From: JBPCOI01 sp051000395
GTDB taxonomy: Bacteria > Actinomycetota > Actinomycetes > Mycobacteriales > Jatrophihabitantaceae
DNA: 30,022 nt
Reading direction: 5' to 3'
Assembly (NCBI GenBank): GCA_051000395.1
Contig: JBPCOI010000050.1
Span: 1 to 30,022 of the forward strand
Shown here piece by piece: positions 15,156-22,585 of the stretch. Below the pieces are notes generated by a model. That model ran no database searches, was not told where the DNA came from, and saw nothing but the letters and a program-made list of their open reading frames with translations. The position numbers and the translations under genes were made by a program. Within the stretch, counting starts at the first letter, position 1. Each line of letters opens with the position of its first letter.

Positions 15156-17192
15156 TCAGACGACGTCGAGCGTGACCGGGGAGCCCACGCGAACGACCTG
15201 GCCGGAGCTGGGACTCATCCCGAAAACCTCGTTGAGCGGCGCGCCGAAGTGGGCGTGCCGAACCACGGTGAGGCCGAGCTTCAACAGCTGCGCCTTGGCC
15301 TGCGCGAACGGAGTCCCGATGGGGATGCTCGGCAGGGTGACGAACTGCGGGCCCTTGGAGACGGTGACCGTGACGGTCCCGAACTTCACCTGCTGGCCGG
15401 ACGGATCGAGCGAGATCACCCCGCCGGCCGGCACGCTGTCCGCGTACTGCTCGATCTTGGCGACCGCGAAGTGGGCGTTCTTCAGCGTCGCCGCCGCCTG
15501 GTCGAAGGGCGTGCCGACGGCGATGCTCGGCACGGCGAGGACAGGCGGCCCGCTCGAAACCAGGATCTGGACCGGGTCGCTGCGCTTGATCTTGGTGCCG
15601 ACGGCCGGGACGGTGCCGATCACCAGCCCCTTCTTGACGGTGTCGCTGGAACGCGCGACAGGAGTGGACGTCGTGACGCCGCCGCGTTGCAAGGTGGCCT
15701 GGGCGTTGGCAGGTGACATCGCAGCGACCTGCGGCACCGGGATGCGGTCCTTGCCCAGCGAGACCGTCAGGGCGACCGCGTCACCGCGTACGACCCGGGC
15801 GCCGATGCCGGGAGTGGTGCCGACAATCTCGTCCTTCGGCACCGTCTCACTGAAGGAACTCGCGACGCTGCCGAGGCGGTAGCCGGCGCTCTGCAGCGCG
15901 GTCGTGGCCGTGGTCAGGCTCTGGCCGCGGACGTCCGGAATCCGCGAATAGCGCCCGGCCGCGTACCACCACGCGCCGAAGCCGCCGGCCAGGCCGAGCA
16001 GGACGATCAGGATCAGCACGACGAGGCCGCGGCGGCGGCGGCGGTGTCGTTCGCTGCGCTGCGGGCGCGGACGCCGTGTGGACGGCGGGATGACGACCGG
16101 TGGCGGCGGCTCGTCCGCGCGGCGCTCGGTGCCGAACGCGCGGGTGCGGGTGTCGAACGGCCGAGCGGCCACCACCTGGGTGTCGTGACGGGCGAAGCGC
16201 CCGGTGTCGTCGAACAGCTCGGTCGTGTCCGAGCCGGGCCCCGGGCCGGCGTCGGGACGGCCGCGCCGGGCCTCGCGCATGCGGGGCGGCAGCGGCACCA
16301 CTGGCAGCGGCACCACCGGCAGCGCCAGCTCGGCGCGCAGCTCGGCGATCCGGGCGAGGAACTCGCCGGCGTCGGCGGGACGTCCGCTCGGATCGCTGTC
16401 GGTGGCGTCGATGACCAGCTCGTCGATCTCCGACGCGATGCCGCTGGACTTCGGTGCCTTCGACGACGGCGCGGGGACGCGGCTGTGCACGTGCTGGTAG
16501 GCCACGTTCATCGCCGACTCGCCCTGGAACGGCGTCCTGCCGCTCAGCAACTCGAACAGCACGATTCCCGCGGCGTAGACGTCCGAGCGCGGGTCGGCGT
16601 GACCACGCGTGATCTGCTCGGGCGAGCAGTACGCGACCGTCCCCATCATCAAGCCGGTGCGGGTGGATTCGGCGTCGGCCTCTATCGCTCGGGCCAGCCC
16701 GAAGTCGGCGACCTTCACGATCCCCCCGTCGGACAGCAGGATGTTCTCCGGCTTGACGTCGCGGTGCACGAGGCCGGCGTGGTGGGCGGCCGACAGGGCG
16801 CTGAGCACCGGTTCCATGACCGAGATCGCCTCGGCGGGGCTGAACGCACCGCGTTCGCGGATGAGGTCGCGCAGGGTGCGGCCCGCGACGAGCTCCATCA
16901 CGAGGAAGACGTGGCGGCCGTCCGGACCGGTATCGATTCCCTGGTCGTAGACGGCGACGGCATTGAGGTGCGTCAGGCGAGCGGCGGCGCGGGCCTCGCG
17001 GGCGAAGCGGTCGCTGAAGGCCGGGTCGGCCGACAGGGCGCCGGACATCACCTTGACGGCGACGTGCCGGTCGAGCCGCTCGTCGACGGCCGAGTACACC
17101 GTGGACATCCCGCCGCGCGCGATGCGCTCGAGAATCCGGTACCGGCCTTCGAGCCTGCGGCCGACCAGCGGATCCGCGGTCACCGTGTGCAC
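15156..17192 (-). CDS. pknL: PknL-like Ser/Thr protein kinase with four PASTA domains
   Basis: Transmembrane Hanks-type kinase, 678 residues. The kinase domain is about 17-285: glycine loop ARGGMSTVY, Lys47 in HVAVKV, HRDVKPEN with Asp145, DFG at 163-165, and GTVAYCSPEQ after the activation loop. A Pro/Arg-rich juxtamembrane region includes a duplicated LPVVP and PPPPVVIPPS. One TM helix lies at about 389-411. Residues about 416-678 are extracellular and divide into four PASTA units, each of about 65 residues with a P-S/D-V start and a VxVxVSxG end. PASTA domains bind muropeptides or lipid II in other kinases, so a cell-wall sensing role is likely. M. tuberculosis PknL has no PASTA repeats; Corynebacterium and other relatives do. 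GTG 17192 has TAGAAT 6 nt upstream (leaderless). Confidence 0.93.
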   Translation of the reverse strand: MHTVTADPLVGRRLEGRYRILERIARGGMSTVYSAVDERLDRHVAVKVMSGALSADPAFSDRFAREARAAARLTHLNAVAVYDQGIDTGPDGRHVFLVMELVAGRTLRDLIRERGAFSPAEAISVMEPVLSALSAAHHAGLVHRDVKPENILLSDGGIVKVADFGLARAIEADAESTRTGLMMGTVAYCSPEQITRGHADPRSDVYAAGIVLFELLSGRTPFQGESAMNVAYQHVHSRVPAPSSKAPKSSGIASEIDELVIDATDSDPSGRPADAGEFLARIAELRAELALPVVPLPVVPLPPRMREARRGRPDAGPGPGSDTTELFDDTGRFARHDTQVVAARPFDTRTRAFGTERRADEPPPPVVIPPSTRRPRPQRSERHRRRRRGLVVLILIVLLGLAGGFGAWWYAAGRYSRIPDVRGQSLTTATTALQSAGYRLGSVASSFSETVPKDEIVGTTPGIGARVVRGDAVALTVSLGKDRIPVPQVAAMSPANAQATLQRGGVTTSTPVARSSDTVKKGLVIGTVPAVGTKIKRSDPVQILVSSGPPVLAVPSIAVGTPFDQAAATLKNAHFAVAKIEQYADSVPAGGVISLDPSGQQVKFGTVTVTVSKGPQFVTLPSIPIGTPFAQAKAQLLKLGLTVVRHAHFGAPLNEVFGMSPSSGQVVRVGSPVTLDVV

Positions 17193-17198
17193 GCGACG

Positions 17199-17204
17199 AT
17201 TCTA
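17199..17204 (-). promoter_or_regulatory. -10 box (TAGAAT) for the kinase gene, leaderless
   Basis: On the minus strand TAGAAT ends 6 nt before GTG 17192. It shares the 84-bp divergent region with the TACCCT box of the opposite gene, so the two promoters lie back to back. Confidence 0.5.
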
Positions 17205-17262
17205 CGGGCGATTTCAGCCGTGCCCCGCTGACTCACCGCGCGAGCGGGCCCCGGCGCCGCAC

Positions 17263-17268
17263 TACCCT
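17263..17268 (+). promoter_or_regulatory. -10 box (TACCCT) for the SpeE-like gene
   Basis: TACCCT, in the same ACTACCCTGG context as at aroG, ends 8 nt before GTG 17277. No Shine-Dalgarno is present, so the message is probably leaderless or nearly so. Confidence 0.45.
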
Positions 17269-17276
17269 GGGGTGCT

Positions 17277-18188
17277 GTGGCGGCGACTGAGGCGGATCTC
17301 ACGGTGGGCGCCGCGGGTTCGGCCGAGCTGCTCGCCGACGCGGACCGTCCCGGTGGCTGGTTGTTGCTCGTCGACCGCATCCGGCAGTCCTACGTCGACC
17401 TCGACGATCCCACCTACCTCGACTTCGAGTACGTGCAGGGTTTCGCGGAGGTCCTCGACGCGCTGCCGCCGGGCCCGCTGGCCGTGACGCACGTAGGGGG
17501 AGGGGCGTGCACGCTGGCGCGCTACGTCGCGGCGGTACGGCCCGGTTCGCCGCAGATCGTGCTGGAGCCCGACGCCGCGCTGAGCGCCCTGGTGCGCGCT
17601 CGCCTGCCGTTCGCGCGCCGCTCACGGGTCCGGATCCGCCAGGTGGGCGGTCGCGAGGGCGTCGCCGGTCTCGCGGCGGGAAGCGCGGACGTCGTGGTGC
17701 TGGACGCGTTCCACGGCGGGCGGGTGCCGCAGGAACTGAGCACAGCCGAGTTCTTCGCCGAGGTCGCCCACGTGCTCCGCGCACCTGGGCTGCTGCTGGT
17801 CAACGTCGCCGACGGGGGTACCGCCACCAATAAGGGCGTAGCCGACAGGGGAGGCGCTCGCGTCGGCAGCCGCGGCCAGCCAGGCGGCGCCGGGCAGCCG
17901 CTGCAGTACACGCGGCGCCTGGTCGCAGCGATCCGCACCGCCCTGCCCGCGGTGCTGGTGCGCGCCGATCCCGCGGTGCTCAAGGGTCGTCGGTTCGGCA
18001 ACGTGCTGGTCGTGGCAGCGCGCGCGGCCCTGCCCGAGGCAGAGCTCATGCGGGCTGCGGCGGCTGCGATGTTCCCCCAGCGGCTGCTCGCGGGAGCGGA
18101 GCTGGCCGCGTTCGCCCGCGGCGCCACACCGCTCAGCGACGCGGACCCGATGCGCTCGCCGGCGCCGCCCGATGAGATCTGGCGGTGA
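17277..18188 (+). CDS. SpeE-like (spermidine-synthase fold) methyltransferase-type protein
   Basis: 303-residue Rossmann protein of the polyamine-synthase-like family widespread in actinobacteria and often annotated spermidine synthase. Motif I THVGGGACTLARY is at about 71-83. An acidic strand-2 end, VLEPDA (E97), and VVVLDAFHGGRVP at about 139-151 are visible. The following STAEFFAEVAHVLRAPGLLLVN is typical of this family. A Gly/Arg-rich insertion (about 180-205) interrupts the C-terminal half. The true donor and acceptor are unknown. No S-adenosylmethionine decarboxylase gene is nearby, so polyamine synthesis is unproven. It is divergent from the kinase gene and followed after 20 bp by another methyltransferase. 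Confidence 0.82.
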   Translation: MAATEADLTVGAAGSAELLADADRPGGWLLLVDRIRQSYVDLDDPTYLDFEYVQGFAEVLDALPPGPLAVTHVGGGACTLARYVAAVRPGSPQIVLEPDAALSALVRARLPFARRSRVRIRQVGGREGVAGLAAGSADVVVLDAFHGGRVPQELSTAEFFAEVAHVLRAPGLLLVNVADGGTATNKGVADRGGARVGSRGQPGGAGQPLQYTRRLVAAIRTALPAVLVRADPAVLKGRRFGNVLVVAARAALPEAELMRAAAAAMFPQRLLAGAELAAFARGATPLSDADPMRSPAPPDEIWR

Positions 18189-18208
18189 GCGGCTGAGACC
18201 ATCCCGGC

Positions 18209-18985
18209 ATGCCGCTGCCCGAGGAAGTGTCGTACGCCGACCGTCACCGCGCTGAATCCTTCGGCGCCGTGGCCGAGGCGTACGACGCGTACCGCCCCTC
18301 CTATCCCGCTGCCCTGATCGACGACCTCGTGGCGCTCGGCCCGTCCGACGTGCTGGACGTCGGCTGCGGGACGGGTAAGGCGGCGCGGCTGCTGGCCGAA
18401 CGCGGCCTGGCCGTGCTCGGCGTGGAGCAGGACCCCCAGATGGCCGCAATCGCGCGCCGGCACGGATTGCGCGTCGAGGTAGGGCTGTTCGAGGCATGGG
18501 CGGACGGCGGACGGCGGTTCGACCTGATCACCTGCGCCCAGGCCTGGCACTGGATCGATCCGGCAGCGGGCGCGGCCAGGGCCGCCGAGGTGCTGCGTCC
18601 TGGCGGCACGCTCGCGCTGTTCTGGAACTTCGCCGCCTTCGACGCCGCGTCCGAACGAGCACTCGACGATGCCTACGAGGGGGTCGCGCCGGAGCTGTCG
18701 CAGCGAGGGGTGGTAGGTGGGCGCGGTGCCGGCACGTTGCCGGCCCACGAAGCCCGCCTGCTCGCGTCGGGTTTCGTCGCGGAGCGGCGGACCTACGCGT
18801 GGCAGCGCAGCTACGGTCGCGACGAGTGGTTGGCCGTGCTCGGCACCTACAGCGACCACAGCACGCTGCCCCCCGAGCGCCTCGGGGCGCTGCTGAGTGC
18901 GGTGGCCGCTGCGGTCGACGGGCTGGGTGGCGCCCTGCGGGCGGACTACACCACCTACGCGCTGCTCGCTCGCGTCTCGCCATGA
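18209..18985 (+). CDS. Class I SAM-dependent methyltransferase
   Basis: 258-residue methyltransferase of the Methyltransf_11/25 type. Motif I is VLDVGCGTGKAARLLAERG near residue 48. The acidic residue after strand 2 is in VLGVEQDPQM. DLITCAQAWHWIDP near 105 is the post-motif. LRPGGTLALFWNF follows. The N-terminal YADRHRAESFGAVAEAYDAYRPSYP is the usual lid of this subfamily; the acceptor is unknown. A weak -10-like GACCAT ends 6 nt before the ATG, so it may have its own near-leaderless start. It stands between the SpeE-like gene and the Rv2175c-type gene, both on the same strand. Confidence 0.85.
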   Translation: MPLPEEVSYADRHRAESFGAVAEAYDAYRPSYPAALIDDLVALGPSDVLDVGCGTGKAARLLAERGLAVLGVEQDPQMAAIARRHGLRVEVGLFEAWADGGRRFDLITCAQAWHWIDPAAGAARAAEVLRPGGTLALFWNFAAFDAASERALDDAYEGVAPELSQRGVVGGRGAGTLPAHEARLLASGFVAERRTYAWQRSYGRDEWLAVLGTYSDHSTLPPERLGALLSAVAAAVDGLGGALRADYTTYALLARVSP

Positions 18986-19046
18986 CGGTGTGCGTGACGT
19001 TGCTGGCTCGCGTGGCGGCGGGACGGTACGTGGCAGGCTGTCGGTC

Positions 19047-19373
19047 GTGGAACTGCTGACGATCCCGGACGTCGCAACCGCCCTGCGTCTGCCGGTGCAC
19101 CGGGTTCATCAGTGCCTGCGTGACGGGGAACTCGTCGGGATGCGCGACGCCGAAGGCCGGCGCTGCGTGCCCGCGGCGCTCCTGCAGGACGGCGCGATCG
19201 TGAAGTCGCTTCCGTCGGTGATCAGGCTGCTGCGCGACGCGCGGTTCTGCGACGAGGAGATCGTCGGCTGGCTGGCGCGGGAGGACGAATCCCTGCCCGG
19301 CTCGCCGATCGTCGCGTTGCGGGAGAACCGTGGCACCGAGGTGAAGCGACGGGCCCAGGCCGCGGGCTTCTAG
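19047..19373 (+). CDS. Rv2175c-like winged-helix DNA-binding protein
   Basis: Small DNA-binding protein of the Rv2175c family. In M. tuberculosis this protein is a phosphorylation substrate of PknL. From GTG 19047 it has 108 residues: an HTH (LLTIPDVATALRLPVHRVHQ), a wing (LVGMRDAEGRRCVPAALL), then the family C-terminal region VKSLPSVIRLLRD, FCDEEIVGWLARED and VKRRAQAAGF. With this start the N-terminal tail carrying the PknL phosphosite in M. tuberculosis (Thr9) is missing. An in-frame GTG at 18990 would add 19 residues including one Thr. A weak CAGGCT box ends 7 nt before 19047. Its TAG stop overlaps the GTG of the lycopene cyclase gene by 1 nt. Confidence 0.85.
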   Translation: MELLTIPDVATALRLPVHRVHQCLRDGELVGMRDAEGRRCVPAALLQDGAIVKSLPSVIRLLRDARFCDEEIVGWLAREDESLPGSPIVALRENRGTEVKRRAQAAGF

Positions 19374-19705
19374 TGCGGCACCTGAGCTATCTCGCGATTC
19401 TCGCCGCGTGCCTGCTCGGCACGCTGCCGCTGGAGTTGCTTCTCGGCACGCGCGTGTACGCACGGTGGCGGCGGCTGCTGGCGACGCTGCTTCCCGTCGT
19501 GGTGATCTTCGGGGGGTGGGACCTGCTCGCGATCCACCGGCACACCTGGAGCTACGACGGCGCCTACCTCGTCGGCGTGCGCCTGCCCGGGCAGCTGCCG
19601 GTGGAGGAGCTGCTGTTCTTCCTCGTCGTGCCGACCTGCGCGATCCTGACCCTGGAAGCAGTCCGGGCGTGCCGTCCCGGCTGGATGATCGGCGACGAGC
19701 GGTGA
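19373..19705 (+). CDS. crtYc: Lycopene cyclase subunit, CrtYc-type
   Basis: One half of the heterodimeric membrane lycopene beta-cyclase of Gram-positive bacteria, which closes the ends of lycopene. 110 residues with three hydrophobic helices (LSYLAILAACLLGTLPLELL, LLATLLPVVVIFGGWDLLAI and LLFFLVVPTCAILTLEAV). The conserved catalytic-type motif PVEELLFFLVVPT is near residue 80, and HTWSYD is typical of CarR/CrtYc proteins. The GTG start overlaps the stop of the DNA-binding-protein gene by 1 nt. The stop overlaps crtYd by GTGA. It is therefore part of a translationally coupled run. Confidence 0.9.
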   Translation: MRHLSYLAILAACLLGTLPLELLLGTRVYARWRRLLATLLPVVVIFGGWDLLAIHRHTWSYDGAYLVGVRLPGQLPVEELLFFLVVPTCAILTLEAVRACRPGWMIGDER

Positions 19706-20034
19706 GCTATACCGTGATCGCGCTCATCGGCGCGGGTCTCGCTGCCGTCGTCGATCAGCTCGTGCTACGCACGAATCTCTTACGGCGTAAGGCATTCTGG
19801 ATGGCTTACGCGATCGTGGCGTGCTTCCAGCTGGTCGTGAACGGGCTGCTGACGGGGCTGCGGATTGTGCGCTACGACCCGCGGCGGATCATCGGCTGGC
19901 GGATCGTCTACGCCCCGGTCGAAGACCTGCTGTTCGGTTTCGCCATGGTGACGGTGACGCTGGCGCTGTGGGTCTGGTGGGGACGCCGGATGTCGGCTCA
20001 CGCCGGGCCAGCCACGCGCTGCGAAGCCCGCTGA
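19702..20034 (+). CDS. crtYd: Lycopene cyclase subunit, CrtYd-type
   Basis: Second half of the heterodimeric lycopene cyclase, 110 residues from GTG 19702. Three hydrophobic helices: YTVIALIGAGLAAVVDQLVL, FWMAYAIVACFQLVVNGLLT and LLFGFAMVTVTLALWVWW. The family motifs are GWRIVYAPVEDLLFGFAMV and YDPRRIIGWR. The charged tail after WWGRRM is short. Four-bp GTGA overlap with crtYc. The last 146 bp overlap, on the opposite strand, the 3' end of the phytoene synthase gene. Because the crtYd sequence there encodes a conserved helix, that stretch is constrained mainly by crtYd. Confidence 0.9.
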   Translation: MSYTVIALIGAGLAAVVDQLVLRTNLLRRKAFWMAYAIVACFQLVVNGLLTGLRIVRYDPRRIIGWRIVYAPVEDLLFGFAMVTVTLALWVWWGRRMSAHAGPATRCEAR

Positions 20035-20923
20035 GCCCCGCCGTGGCGCGGCGGCGCACACCCACGGCGACGCGGTGGCCGAACACGTCGTAGTCGGCGC
20101 GCTCGATCTCGTCCAGGATCTCGGCGTAGAGCTGGGCTGCGGTGCGCAGGCAGTCCCTCGACGTGGGATGGACGAGCTCGATGCCGTCCGCCGCATTGCG
20201 GTACAGGCCGCGGGCTCGTTCGATCTCCCACGCCAGCAGGTTACGGATCGGCTCGTCCACCCGGCCGCGGCGCAGCCGGTCGAGATCGACGCCGAACATG
20301 TCCAGGGACTCGCGCGGCAGGTACACCCGTCCGCGCTGCAGGTCCTCGCCGACGTCGCGGATGAAGTTCGTGAGCTGGAAGGCCGTCCCGAGATCGATGG
20401 CGTGCGGCTCCAGCACGTCCCAGCTCACCTCGTCGTCGGCGCGGCCCAGGATCGGCAGCATCTGCAGGCCGATCACCGCCGCCGAGCCCCACATGTACTC
20501 CGCGAGCTCGTCATAGGTCGCGTACTCGCTGATGGTGAGGTCCATCCGCATCGCGTCGAGGAAGTCGGCGAAGTAGCTCAGCGGTAGCTGCCAGCGCGCG
20601 ATGGTGTCGAGCACCGCGCGGCTCACCGGATCGCTGGTGGACCCCCAGTCGGCGTCGGCGAGGAAGTCCTGGCTCCAGGTTGTGAAGCGGGCGGCCCGCT
20701 CGGCGGCGGCCAGCTCCGGGCAGAGGTCGTCGACGATGTCGTCGACGTGGCGCGCGAAGCCGTACAGGGCGTGGACGTAGGGCCGCTTCGCCGGCGGCAG
20801 GAGCAAGGTGGCGAGGTAGTAGGTCTTGCCATGGTGGGAGTTGATGCGCCGGCACAGCTCGTAGCTCGCCCGCAGCGCCGGGTCGGTGATGCCGGCCGCG
20901 TCGAGATCGTGCCGTGCGCTCAC
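19889..20923 (-). CDS. crtB: Phytoene synthase
   Basis: Condenses two GGPP to phytoene, the first committed carotenoid step. 344 residues. The first Asp-rich motif is DDIVDD at 61-66 and the second DVGED at 190-194, followed by LQRGRVYLP. Typical family features HGKTYYLATLLLPPAKR, YMWGSAAVIGLQM and LTNFIRDVGED are present. Residues from about 297 on form a low-complexity Pro/Arg/Ser tail (WLARREPTSGVPTRPTAP and on) that is antisense to crtYd and is probably not functional. The start is GTG 20923, 4 nt after the crtI stop, so crtI-crtB form an operon. Confidence 0.94.
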   Translation of the reverse strand: MSARHDLDAAGITDPALRASYELCRRINSHHGKTYYLATLLLPPAKRPYVHALYGFARHVDDIVDDLCPELAAAERAARFTTWSQDFLADADWGSTSDPVSRAVLDTIARWQLPLSYFADFLDAMRMDLTISEYATYDELAEYMWGSAAVIGLQMLPILGRADDEVSWDVLEPHAIDLGTAFQLTNFIRDVGEDLQRGRVYLPRESLDMFGVDLDRLRRGRVDEPIRNLLAWEIERARGLYRNAADGIELVHPTSRDCLRTAAQLYAEILDEIERADYDVFGHRVAVGVRRRATAGLSGLRSAWLARREPTSGVPTRPTAPASPSPWRNRTAGLRPGRRRSASR

Positions 20924-20927
20924 CGTT

Positions 20928-22430
20928 TCATCGTCGCACTGCGCCGGTGACCCGCTGCGCGGCGAGGCGGCCGGACACGAGCACCATCGGCACCCCGACC
21001 CCTGGCTGGGTGTTCGAGCCGGCGAACACGAGATTCTCGACGCGGCGGTCGATCGTGGGGGAGCGGAACGGGCCGGTCTGACGGAAACTGTGCGCTGCGG
21101 CGAACGGCGTGCCGGCGGCCAGGCCCTGGGTGCGCCAATCCGCGGGCGTGATCAGGTGTTCGCGCTCGATCCCGCCGCGCAATCCCCGGTAGCCACGCGC
21201 TTGCAACGTGTCCAGGATGTGCTCGCGGTAGCGGGAGCGCTCGGCTGCCCAGTCGATCGGGTTGCGCCGTCTCGGGTCGAGGTTCGGTGCGGGGAACAGC
21301 GCGTAGTGCACGTGGCGCCCGGGCGGTGCGAGGGACGCGTCGGTGAGCGTCGGCGTCGTCAGCAAGAAGGACGGGTCGCTCATCAGCTCACCGCGCCTGA
21401 TGAGCTGGTCGAACGTGTCGTCCCACGCCTGGCCGAAGTCGATCGTGTGGTGCGCGGTGCCGTCGAACGTGGTGCGCGAGCCGGCGTGCAGCACCACTGC
21501 CGAGGGCGAGTACCGCAGCCGCCTGATCCGCCGTGGGGTGTACCCCGGCGGCAGCAGCTCGGCGTACGCGGTCGGCAGATCGGCGTTGAGCACGACGACG
21601 TCGGCGGGGATGCGCTCCCCGGCGGCGGTGAGTACCGCGCGGGCGCGCCCGCCGGCGATCTCGACCTGCGTCACCGCGACGCCGTAGCGCAATCGCACGC
21701 CGTGCGCAGCGGCAGCACCGGCCAGGGCACGCGGCACGGCGTGCATCCCGCCTTCGGGGAAGTACACCCCCTCGACGCAGTCCAGGTAGGTGATGATCGA
21801 GTAGAGCGCCAGCGCCTGCGCCGGGGCGAGCCCGGCGTACATCGCCTGGAAGGAGAACAACCGCCGCAGCCGTTCGTCGTCGAAGAAGGCGGCCACCGTC
21901 GGCCCGAGCCGCCGGAAGCCGCCCAACGCGACCAGGCGCGCGAGCGGGAAGCCGGTCAGCTGCAGCGGTAAATCGAGGTTGCGCTCGATGAAGTGCGGCA
22001 TCTCCACGCGGTACAACTCGCGCAGGAAGGCGACGAACCTGCGGTAGCCGTCCGCCTCCTTGCCGCCGCACGTCGCGGCGATCTCCTCGGCCATCGCGTC
22101 GACGTCGGCCCGCACGTCGATGCTGCTGCCGTCGGAAAAGCGGGCGCGGTACGCGGGGTCCAGCCGCTGCAGGGTCAGCCAGTCACCGAGGTCCTCACCG
22201 ACCGCGTTCAGTGCCTGGGCGACGAGGGCGGGCATGGTAAGCACGCTCGGCCCGGTGTCGAACTGATACCCGTGATCGCGGATCAGCCCACACCGCCCGC
22301 CCGGCACGGCCTCGCGCTCGAGCACGGTCACGCTTCGGCCGGCGCCGGCGAGGTGCAGCGCCGCGGACAACCCGCCCAGCCCGGCACCGACGACGACGAC
22401 GGAGTCGGTCCTGCCGGGCACGGTGCGCAT
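20928..22430 (-). CDS. crtI: Phytoene desaturase (CrtI family)
   Basis: FAD-dependent membrane-associated desaturase converting phytoene to lycopene in several steps. 500 residues, a usual length. The dinucleotide-binding motif VVVVGAGLGGLSAALHLAGA lies at about 11-30, followed by EREAVPGGRCG. The central Phe/Tyr-rich region (RRLFSFQAMYAGLAPAQA, then YFPEGGMHAVPRAL) and the C-terminal FAD motif LVFAGSNTQPGVGVPMVLVSG are characteristic of CrtI. Whether it performs three or four desaturations cannot be told. It is upstream of crtB with a 4-nt gap. A TAGCCT -10 box ends 9 nt before the ATG. Confidence 0.95.
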   Translation of the reverse strand: MRTVPGRTDSVVVVGAGLGGLSAALHLAGAGRSVTVLEREAVPGGRCGLIRDHGYQFDTGPSVLTMPALVAQALNAVGEDLGDWLTLQRLDPAYRARFSDGSSIDVRADVDAMAEEIAATCGGKEADGYRRFVAFLRELYRVEMPHFIERNLDLPLQLTGFPLARLVALGGFRRLGPTVAAFFDDERLRRLFSFQAMYAGLAPAQALALYSIITYLDCVEGVYFPEGGMHAVPRALAGAAAAHGVRLRYGVAVTQVEIAGGRARAVLTAAGERIPADVVVLNADLPTAYAELLPPGYTPRRIRRLRYSPSAVVLHAGSRTTFDGTAHHTIDFGQAWDDTFDQLIRRGELMSDPSFLLTTPTLTDASLAPPGRHVHYALFPAPNLDPRRRNPIDWAAERSRYREHILDTLQARGYRGLRGGIEREHLITPADWRTQGLAAGTPFAAAHSFRQTGPFRSPTIDRRVENLVFAGSNTQPGVGVPMVLVSGRLAAQRVTGAVRR

Positions 22431-22439
22431 CGCGCTCGA

Positions 22440-22445
22440 AGGCTA
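22440..22445 (-). promoter_or_regulatory. -10 box (TAGCCT) for crtI-crtB
   Basis: On the minus strand TAGCCT ends 9 nt before the crtI ATG at 22430, predicting a leader of 2-3 nt at most. It lies downstream of a hairpin that should separate crtI from the glgX transcript. Confidence 0.4.
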
Positions 22446-22518
22446 GCCGAGCGTCGCCGCGGATCCCGCGGACGGTCTTCGATGCGCCCGACGTGGCGCC
22501 CGCCGCGCGACGCCGCGG

Positions 22519-22568
22519 CGATCTTCATGCCGCGGGCCGCTCATGGCTGCGTGGCGCCACGAAGATCG
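22519..22568 (-). terminator. Hairpin between glgX and crtI
   Basis: Arms at 22519-22529 and 22558-22568 match at 10 of 11 positions and enclose a GC-rich loop that itself contains the palindrome GTGGCGCCAC. It starts 17 bp after the glgX stop and is the main structure in the 155-bp gap, which has no convincing gene. Likely the glgX terminator. Confidence 0.45.
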
Positions 22569-22585
22569 GGCGGCAGCTCGCGGGG

